This document shows positions 55,912 through 62,338 of a stretch of 64,000 bases of DNA, one piece after another (position 1 is the first letter of the stretch; every line of letters starts with the position of its first letter). The notes under the pieces are model-generated. The model had not been told where the DNA came from, searched no databases, and saw only the letters and a list, made by a program, of their open reading frames with translations. Location of the stretch: NCBI GenBank assembly GCA_019918135.1, contig WBZZ01006266.1, forward strand, positions 359,967 through 423,966, written 5' to 3'. The translations under genes and the position numbers were made by a program. This DNA comes from Paulinella micropora (taxonomy: Eukaryota; Cercozoa; Imbricatea; Euglyphida; Paulinellidae).

Positions 55912-57373
55912 TTATCTCTGCCTGAGCTGCGCCGGCGCTGCTGGCCGGCTTAGCGGACCGCCCCCGGGGGAGCAGGGGTCCGTCAGTTCTAGCACCAGAG
56001 TCACGAGGTGCGAGTAAGGCGCGGCGAGCCCCTCGAGCTCGAGGCGCAGCGAGGCCGGCGGGCGGCCGGCGCCCCGGACCAGGGCCCCCCAGATCAGTGC
56101 CGCCTCTGTGTGCCAGTCGACCGCTCGGACACGGCCGTGCAGCACGCCGGTGGCTAGCGCACGGCACGCGTCGGGCACCCCCGGCCGGCCGCCGGGGTGG
56201 CAAGTGAAGGAGACGGCCGGCCCCGGCGTCCGGTGCCGGCCCCAGGGGCACAGGGCCTGGTGGCGGGGCCCCTGCGGCGTGAGCTCGCCGGTGCAACACT
56301 CGGGGGGCGGCCCGGTGCCCCGGTACTGGCAGAGCAGGTGCCACAAGGCCACGCGTTGATTAGTCAGTAAGCGCCAGTGCCGGGCCGCGCGGGGCAGGCA
56401 CACCGTACAGGTCGGGGCCGGGGGGGGGTTGGCCCCGCGCCGTGGGCTCGGGCCACGGCGTGGTGCGCTCGTCCGGCGTGGCCGCCGTGACTGAGTGCGC
56501 GGAGCCCGCCGGCAGGGTTACGCTGACCGTGGCGCGCGGTGGCACGCACTGCCACCAGACGCGCTGGTGGTCAGCGTCTGCTGGGCTCGGCGCGCCCTGC
56601 TCGTCTAGGAGGGCCTGCAGCCAGGGCGCCCCGCTCTCAACTCGGGTCACGGCCGGGCGTTCGCCGGGCAGCTCCGGCGGCAGCCCGGGCGCGGCCCGCC
56701 AGTGATGCAGCAGCTGTGGCCGGCACGCCAGCACCTGGGCCCAGCCCAGGCAGTAGTAGTGGTCCGCCCCGCGGGCTACGACCAAGCCCGCGGACCGCCC
56801 CCCCTGTTCGACCAGGTAGCCCAGGCCAAACAAGCTCTGGTCGGCGGCCGCGCAGCTCAGCAGCCACCAGCCGCCGCGCTGCACGTAGCCGGTACCGGAC
56901 ACCCAGCTCTCCCCGATCCGGGTGGGGTGGTCGGCCCGTAGGCACCACCGGGCCAAGGGCGGCGCCGGCCGGCCGGTCGAGCCCCGCAGGTACAGTAACG
57001 CCTCGCCGGACACGCCGTCGAGGAGGCCCAGACACGACAGCCGCTCTTGGCCCCCGAGCAGCTCAAAGTTGGCCGACAGGGCCAAACAACGTGCGAGGCC
57101 GGCCGTGGCCGCGGCCGTGCCCGGGGCCGGGCCCAGGGCCCGGCGGACGCAGTCCGTCAGGGCCGGCGTAGTAGGACACAGGTACCAACACGACTGGGCT
57201 GGCGCAGAACCCACGGGCGGTAGCAGGGCGGCCTGCAAGCGGCCCCTGGACCTGCCTAGCGTCCAGGCTACGGTGACGGGCGCGAGCCCCGGCGTCCGGC
57301 CGGGCGCCGGGGGGGGCAGACTCATGCCGGGCGCCGGGGCCAACAGGCCGGAGCTGTGCGGCGCAGAGGCCAA
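55912..57373 (-). pseudogene. Unknown GC-rich gene split at a G9 tract
   Basis: The first frame (57373 down to 56360) encodes 337 residues with globular stretches (CLGLLDGVSGEALLYLRG, RIGESWVSGTGYVQRGGWW, HYYCLGWAQVLACRP). At a tract of nine G (56420-56428; C9 on the coding strand) another frame takes over with good character (VCLPRAARHWRLLTNQRVAL) and runs to 55912, while the first frame stops within 60 bases. A one-base length error or slippage at the tract explains the split. The WHLL...Cys and second-half pattern suggests a Cys-containing globular protein; no family recognised. Confidence 0.5.
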
Positions 57374-57483
57374 CGGGCCGGAGCTGTGCGGCGCTGGTAC
57401 GGCCGAAGTCAGTGTTGTTGGGGGTTGTCACGACGCTTTTTTTTTATCCTCGGACGGCCGCCGGGGGCCCTCCCCCTTTCCCC

Positions 57484-57515
<32 letters not shown>

Positions 57516-57615
57516 GCCCGCCCTCCTCCCCTGGGAAGGGGGTGAGCCCCTCCTGTCACGGCGGCTTTGCCCTCTCCCGCACCCCTCCCTTTCCCTGCCT
57601 AGCCGTGTCCTTCAC
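57374..57615. other. Spacer with C tract and CT microsatellite
   Basis: Contains C14 followed by about ten CT repeats (57481-57514) and a T8 tract near 57437. No gene supported. Confidence 0.5.
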
Positions 57616-59511
57616 CTAGGTCCTGCCCAGCCGTCGGCTACACGGCCGCGGGGCTGTGCGCTTCCTCCTCCCCGGGGAGGCCGGGGCGCCGTCGGCGACG
57701 GGCTGGGCGGGAGCCGGGGGAGCAGCGTCGCACTGGGCTTCGGCTGGGGCCAGGGCCGGGGCCGGGGCGGCGGCAGCCGGGGCCGGCTGTGCGCCGCCGG
57801 TGGCGGCCGTGCGTTCGGCTAGGCTCAACTGCTCCAGCAGCGCCAGCTTCTCTTCCTGCAGCTTGGCCATGCGTTCCAGCACACGCAGCTGTTCGCGTAC
57901 TTGCTTGCGGACCACTTCGGTGAGCTGTGCCTCTTGGGCCAGGAGCTTGCGGCAGCCATCGGTGAGGCCCTTGAACGGCAGCTGCGCGCTCGCCCCGGAC
58001 GCCCCCGCGCCGCGGTGGCCCTCCTCGGCGGTGCCCCGGGCTCTGCTGCCCTTGCCCTCCGCCTCGGCGCTCACGCCCGGTGGCAGCCAGTTGGCATTCT
58101 TAGCGTACGCACGCGCCACGTCCAGGACGACGGTGGGCACCCAGAAGCCGCAGATCCGCCCCTTCTTGCCGTAACGCCGGTTGCCCAGGGCCTCGATCTC
58201 GGGCAGCCACGGCTGGAGCGCGCGCGCGAAGCCGAGCGCCAGGAACGCCGTCACCCCGCTGTGCAACACAAAGGCACCCTCCTTTTCCGCGCCCTGCACG
58301 CAGAGCGTAGCCGCGCAGTGCACTTCGTTCGCGGTGCGCACAAACACTTTCTCCTGGTTCTTCTTGTCCGGCGCCGCCCAGGGGAGCACCACGAAGTGGC
58401 CCACGTCGTCGAGCCGGAGCCCCGCAAAGTCCTGCCGCCTGACGTCCGCGTCGTGCTCCAAGAGGTACGCGGGCCCGACCCAGGGGGACTCCTTGGCGGA
58501 TGGCACACACAGCCCCCGCATCAGCCGCCCCGAGGATTCCACCCGCGCTACGCTGCCCTCGAGGCCCGAGGCGGTGACCTCCGTCACCAGCTTGGCGGGG
58601 GGCTTGGTATCCACTACCGCCTGCTTGCCCAGCGGCCAGTTCCGGCGGGACTGCCGCCCGGGCAAGCTGCTGTCACACCACAGCGTCCGGCTCTTGTACG
58701 GCAGCAACGCGGGCGGCACCTGCGCATCGTAACGCACACCCCGCAGCCCCGCTTCCAGCGCCTCCTGCCTGGCCGCCAGGTCGCCGGTCGGGGGGGGGGG
58801 GGGAACAGGCTCCAGGCTCAGCAGCGCCGACAGCGCACCGGTCTCGTGGGCCGGGATCTTGCCCCCGGCCGCCAGCTTCTCCCGCAGCGCCCCCACGGCC
58901 CAGGCCCGCTTGGCACACTTGGCGCTCGGCGGGCTCGGCGGGGCGGCGGGCTGGCTATCCGCGGCCCGGCCGGCCTTGCTGGGCTTGCTGGGCTTGCTGG
59001 GCTTGCTGGGCTTGGCCCGGGGCGGGCTCCCCGCCACGCGCTCGCGCTTCTTCTCCGGCTCGGCGCGGACCTTGGTCTTCTTTTTGGCCGGGGGCTTGTC
59101 CGCCGCCGGCTCCTTGTCCCGGCGACGTTTCTTGTGCTGCTTCTGCTCGAGCTTCTCCGCGGCCCGTTCGCTCTTGGCCCGCCGTTCAGCCTCCCGGGGC
59201 TCGGACGCCTGCCCGTCCTCCTCGTCTTCCTCGCCGTCCTGGTAGTCAGCCACGTGGTGATCGCTGTCCGAGTCTTCATCGTCTTCCTCGCCCTCCTCGT
59301 CGTCGTCGTCGTCCTCCTCCTCCCGCTTGTCACCGGCCTCGTGCTGGGGCCCCTTCTTGCGTACCTCGCTCTTGTGCTTGACCTTCTTCTCGCGCTCCCT
59401 GGGGGTGGGCGGGGGTGGCTGCGATTGTGAAGACAGGCTCTCGCTGTCCCTCTCGCTGTCCTCGCTGCCGCTGTGGCCGTAGGCCACTGGCTTGGAGTAC
59501 GCCTTGTACAT
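57616..59511 (-). CDS. Unknown 631-residue protein with a charged low-complexity N-terminal half
   Basis: From the ATG at 59511 (MYKAYSKPVAYGHSG) the first 220 residues are low complexity: Ser-rich, then a run of Asp/Glu near residues 65-105 (EEEDDDDDEEGEEDDEDS), then Lys/Arg/Glu stretches, and a KPS unit repeated four times near 175. The second half is globular (GVRYDAQVPPALLPYKSRTL, VGPAYLLEHDADVRRQDF, FVVLPWAAPDKKNQEKV). A coiled coil lies near 545-585 (LLAQEAQLTEVVRKQVREQL), and the tail is Ala/Pro-rich. The acidic/basic N-terminus recalls DNA- or histone-interacting proteins. The longer frame to 60234 is not used because it runs through C tracts and over the end of another gene. Confidence 0.65.
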   Translation of the reverse strand: MYKAYSKPVAYGHSGSEDSERDSESLSSQSQPPPPTPREREKKVKHKSEVRKKGPQHEAGDKREEEDDDDDEEGEEDDEDSDSDHHVADYQDGEEDEEDGQASEPREAERRAKSERAAEKLEQKQHKKRRRDKEPAADKPPAKKKTKVRAEPEKKRERVAGSPPRAKPSKPSKPSKPSKAGRAADSQPAAPPSPPSAKCAKRAWAVGALREKLAAGGKIPAHETGALSALLSLEPVPPPPPTGDLAARQEALEAGLRGVRYDAQVPPALLPYKSRTLWCDSSLPGRQSRRNWPLGKQAVVDTKPPAKLVTEVTASGLEGSVARVESSGRLMRGLCVPSAKESPWVGPAYLLEHDADVRRQDFAGLRLDDVGHFVVLPWAAPDKKNQEKVFVRTANEVHCAATLCVQGAEKEGAFVLHSGVTAFLALGFARALQPWLPEIEALGNRRYGKKGRICGFWVPTVVLDVARAYAKNANWLPPGVSAEAEGKGSRARGTAEEGHRGAGASGASAQLPFKGLTDGCRKLLAQEAQLTEVVRKQVREQLRVLERMAKLQEEKLALLEQLSLAERTAATGGAQPAPAAAAPAPALAPAEAQCDAAPPAPAQPVADGAPASPGRRKRTAPRPCSRRLGRT

Positions 59512-59529
59512 CCGGTGGCTAGAAGGTTG

Positions 59530-59890
59530 TGAGGAGGCAGGGGGCGGGGCCAACCGGCTGGGCGGCGCCGTGGGCGCACGGGCGCGGGCGCACGGGCCCG
59601 CGGGCGCGGGCGGGGGGGGGCGCGGCGGCGGACGGGGGTTGCGCGGCCCTACGCCCCCCCCCCCCCCCCCCCGCCTGGCACCGCGGCCATGCGCCCACTG
59701 CGCCGCCCGGCCGGCCGGGCGCACTGCCAGGAGGGGGGGGTGTGGCGATGGCGACGGCGGGGGGCGCCGCGCGGCTCTGCCCCCCCCCCCGCCCGCGCCC
59801 GGCACCGCGGCCACGCCCGGCACCGCGGCCACGCCAGGTCGCCGGGTCACGAGCGGCCGGGCGCGCGGGCGGGGGAGGGCGCGGCGGCGG
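59530..59890. other. Extremely GC-rich spacer
   Basis: G and C tracts of 8-18 bases, and an 18-base unit (GCCCGGCACCGCGGCCAC) in two to three tandem copies near 59790-59835. No gene supported. Confidence 0.6.
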
Positions 59891-59898
59891 GAGGGGTC

Positions 59899-59906
59899 TT
59901 TATTCA
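59899..59906 (-). terminator. TGAATAAA: stop codon overlapping AATAAA
   Basis: On the minus strand the stop of the partial gene ending at 59904 and the polyadenylation signal share one base. The same economy is seen at 29214-29219. Confidence 0.55.
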
Positions 59907-60218
59907 TTCCTCCATCAGGTTTTGTAGTTTGATGCTGACGTTGAGCAAGCGCTGCAGCTTGCAGAGGCCCGTGTCGCTGACCTCTACCTGGTTCGTTTGC
60001 AGATTCCTGCGCAACAACTCCGTGTCCGCCAGGTGGTGCAGGCTCAGTTGTGTCATGCGCTGGACGCTCTGCAGGAAGATGCGCCTGGGCATAGCTCGGT
60101 GCTGGATAATGTGCTGGTGGATGCTGCCGAGCAACCAATACTTGTTGCGTTCCCGCAGCCACCTCCGAACGTACCAGCTCTGCACCGCACGCAAGACCAC
60201 CAGCGGGCTGCGCAAGCA
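59904..60218 (-). CDS. 3' part of an unknown gene, cut at the composition boundary
   Basis: The last 103-104 codons of a helical, Arg/Leu/Gln-rich protein (WYVRRWLRERNKYWLLGSIH, RMTQLSLHHLADTELLRRNL) end at TGAATAAA. There is no ATG. Upstream the sequence becomes AT-rich at about 60215 and the frame closes at 60228, so the 5' part is missing at this junction. Confidence 0.55.
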   Translation of the reverse strand, partial: CLRSPLVVLRAVQSWYVRRWLRERNKYWLLGSIHQHIIQHRAMPRRIFLQSVQRMTQLSLHHLADTELLRRNLQTNQVEVSDTGLCKLQRLLNVSIKLQNLMEE

Positions 60219-60235
60219 ATAATAGCATCAACAAA
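60205..60235. other. Abrupt GC-rich to AT-rich junction
   Basis: Left of about 60215 the sequence is GC-rich, with G/C tracts; to the right it is AT-rich for the rest of the window, with different gene types. Genes on both sides are truncated exactly here. I see no target-site duplication, terminal inverted repeat or tRNA at the boundary. Confidence 0.8.
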
Positions 60236-60937
60236 TCTTTCTACGCTTCGGGGGTCATCACCTATTCGTGGCACAAGCATCTTGTGTTCGTCGCCTATCT
60301 GAGCTTCTATTAAAGCATCATCTGGGTGTTTTCTCTCCCACTCTTCTCGGTTTTCTTTCCATTCCTCATATTCCTGCTCCGGTTGCTTTCTATCCTCTCT
60401 TCGTATTACGCGAGGTTTGTCCGCTTTGCCTTTGTTTTTCATATACGTCAAACCCTTATCGGTTAATCGTTTTAAGTCTTCTTCTTTATATTCTTGTTTT
60501 ACCAATTGTGCTATATCACGCTTCATTTGCTGGATATTGTCTTCTATGTGCGCTATATCATATTTATCGGTAGCCATTGCTAATTTTCGCATTTCAATCA
60601 TTTGTTCATTCATGGGGGCAGTTCCATGTTTTCTTTCAAATTCTTTCATATCAATGCCGTCATCTTGGAGGTGCGCTTTCAGTTCATCGTAATTCATGTT
60701 TGCATAAATACTTTGCTTATTGTCCAACGCACTAATCTTATCTTTTAAATCCTCCATAGTATTCCCCCCTCTTGTTGAAGCATCCAACAATCTATCCGCT
60801 CTAAGCATCTCGCGGGCTTGACTATTAATGCCTTCATTAACTTGTTCAGCCCAATCAGCATCTGCTTCATCCAACAAATACTTATGTTCGTGTCTAATTT
60901 TGTTGTAATACGCAAAAAATGGTTTTTCGTGTGGCAT
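60226..60937 (-). CDS. Coiled-coil protein, C-terminus cut at the junction
   Basis: From the ATG at 60937 the protein is hydrophilic and largely helical (YYNKIRHEHKYLLDEADADW, IQQMKRDIAQLVKQEYKEED, KQPEQEYEEWKENREEWERK). About 237 residues are in AT-rich DNA and end near SVERFVDAIIA; beyond that the frame runs into the GC-rich segment and is meaningless. Such proteins occur in polinton-like viruses and virophages, often as structural or scaffold components, but no family can be named. It is divergent from the gene at 60963, with 25 bases between the two ATGs. Confidence 0.65.
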
Positions 60938-60962
60938 TTTTTTATCCGCGGTATAATATAAG
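60938..60962. promoter_or_regulatory. 25-bp bidirectional intergenic region
   Basis: The only space between two divergent ATGs contains GGTATAATATAAG and a TTTTTTTATCC stretch, AT-rich sequences that could act as core promoters in both directions. Confidence 0.4.
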
Positions 60963-61187
60963 ATGGATAATAAAAAAGAAAAAAGCAAAGACGAGCAACA
61001 ACTTGAAGAGTTGGAAAGGCTAGGGAAGGAAATTGACCAAATCCGTATCACTCAGAACTTAGTGAATAGAAACCCCAACATTTTTAGAAAACCTCAAAAT
61101 ATCCTTTACCGCTTACCGCTATCAGATAAGCAACGAGAAGCGATTTATAATAATATAATTAAAGAAAAAGGTAAAATCGGGAGTTAA
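60963..61187 (+). CDS. Small charged helical protein
   Basis: 74 residues starting DNKKEKSKDEQQLEELERLG, a predicted helix, then a basic part (LPLSDKQREAIYNNIIKEK). Not recognised. It lies seven bases before the DUF5754-like gene on the same strand, suggesting joint expression. Confidence 0.55.
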   Translation: MDNKKEKSKDEQQLEELERLGKEIDQIRITQNLVNRNPNIFRKPQNILYRLPLSDKQREAIYNNIIKEKGKIGS

Positions 61188-61194
61188 GTATATA

Positions 61195-61458
61195 ATGGGG
61201 CTACGAGAGAAAGCCTTGACATTAGGCGCGACAGACTTCGGCGAGAGTAAAGTGAAAGGAAAAAAGTATTATGTCGTCTATAACGGCCGTCGCATCAACT
61301 TTGGCGCATCTGGTTATTCAGATTATACCAAACATCAAGACGAAGACAGACGGGAAAGTTATCGTGCCAGACATCAAGCAATTGAAACAAAGGATGGAAA
61401 GCCCGCATATTTAAACAAAAATCAACCCGCATATTGGGCTTATCACTTGCTTTGGTAA
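61195..61458 (+). CDS. DUF5754-like small protein of large and polinton-like viruses
   Basis: The 87-residue protein has the layout of this family: a short lysine-rich strand pair (KKYYVVYNGRRINFGASGYS), then DYTKHQDEDRRESYRARHQA with its conserved Tyr-Thr-Lys-His and Arg-His residues, and a C-terminal Trp-rich end (YWAYHLLW). Proteins of this type are common in nucleocytoplasmic large DNA viruses and polinton-like viruses of protists; their function is unknown, possibly DNA binding. This gene is the best marker that the AT-rich segment is of viral origin. Confidence 0.7.
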   Translation: MGLREKALTLGATDFGESKVKGKKYYVVYNGRRINFGASGYSDYTKHQDEDRRESYRARHQAIETKDGKPAYLNKNQPAYWAYHLLW

Positions 61459-61477
61459 ATCATTAATCTTGTAATAT

Positions 61478-61721
61478 ATGTTATTAATATTGCTATTCGT
61501 GTGTTCTGCCGCGGACTGCCTGCGACTTTTATAGCAGAGTTAATAATTCAAAAAAGGATTGTTGCAAGTGGTGTATTCAACAAGGGATAGAAACAAAGTT
61601 CACATGTATTTACAAACCAATGTCAGACTGGTGTATTGGATGGGATGATACCCTGCCTTTAATGTGCGCGGGTGATAATAGATGGCATATGACACATATA
61701 TATGAATGTAATGATATTTAA
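61478..61721 (+). pseudogene. Small secreted Cys-rich protein, frame changes after the signal peptide
   Basis: An ATG at 61478 opens a hydrophobic signal-like peptide (LLILLFVCSAADC) that stops at about 61534. The next frame, open from about 61505, encodes a Cys-rich domain (DCCKWCIQQGIETKFTC, WCIGWDDTLPLMC, IYECNDI) to the TAA at 61719-61721. The break equals one base. This is too short and split to be seen by a simple ORF search. Confidence 0.45.
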
Positions 61722-61742
61722 TCCAACCACTCCATCCATGGT

Positions 61743-61943
61743 TCAGAATGAGTAATCGGTTCTGATTTTTTTTTCCGACATTATACACAGCAAACAATAT
61801 TTCTGTTTATTCATGTGAACACATATTTCATTATTGATATTCTTTTTTTTGCGACACGAATCGCATTCCTTACACAATTTCCATTTTTTGCCCACCAAAA
61901 ATATGGGAGGATAGAAGATTTTACACGAATGGCAATACTTCAT
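61743..61943 (-). CDS. Small zinc-finger-like protein
   Basis: 66 residues with three Cys pairs (YCHSCKIFYPP, LCKECDSCRKKK, YCLLC), spaced like a zinc-binding domain. Short Cys-pair proteins of this type are frequent in protist viruses. Function unknown. A short tract separates it from the membrane protein gene at 61973. Confidence 0.6.
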   Translation of the reverse strand: MKYCHSCKIFYPPIFLVGKKWKLCKECDSCRKKKNINNEICVHMNKQKYCLLCIMSEKKIRTDYSF

Positions 61944-61972
61944 TATATTAACAATTAGTTTATTATCTTAAT

Positions 61973-62338
61973 TTACTTCTTGCCACCCCCAGAACTTGGT
62001 GAAGGAAGGCATATCCCGATTAATAGTGTTAGGATTCCGACATAAGTATTAGCAACCTCGCACGGCAAGTTCTTTTCCGATAGCCTCACGATACAAAGTG
62101 TTATAATGGCAATAATGATACCCATTTGAAATAAATATTTAATCATTCTGCTATCAGTTTTCTTATTTGACATACAGCAATTCCTTTCGTTCTCAATTTC
62201 ATTATCAATTTTTTTCTCTTCTGTCTTTAGTTCAATATCCAAAACGCGAGACTTTAATTCTGGAGTTAGTTCGCCGTCTATTTCAATGACTGGCGGTGGT
62301 CTACGAAATCTAGTTGTATTATTGTTTGACATTATCAA
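61973..62338 (-). CDS. Small membrane protein with two hydrophobic segments
   Basis: 121 residues: a polar N-terminal half with a charged helix (LKSRVLDIELKTEEKKIDNE), then two membrane segments (MGIIIAIITLCIV and YVGILTLLIGICLP) separated by a short loop with a Cys, and a Gly/Ser tail. The start overlaps the end of the fibre gene by 20 bases, which suggests co-expression. It may be a virion membrane or holin-like component; no family is named with confidence. Confidence 0.65.
   Translation of the reverse strand: MIMSNNNTTRFRRPPPVIEIDGELTPELKSRVLDIELKTEEKKIDNEIENERNCCMSNKKTDSRMIKYLFQMGIIIAIITLCIVRLSEKNLPCEVANTYVGILTLLIGICLPSPSSGGGKK

Noticed and set aside
57901-59430. 509-codon plus-strand frame opposite the 57616 gene
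   Set aside because: Leu/Gly/Arg-rich shadow of the charged low-complexity part of the minus-strand gene; no start context or domain.
59512-60234. N-terminal extension of the 57616 gene beyond the ATG at 59511
   Set aside because: It runs through C and G tracts and across the end (TGAATAAA) of another minus-strand gene in a different frame.
60205-60235. Terminal inverted repeat or target-site duplication at the composition boundary
   Set aside because: I compared the immediate flanks by eye and found no such repeat; integration remains unproven.
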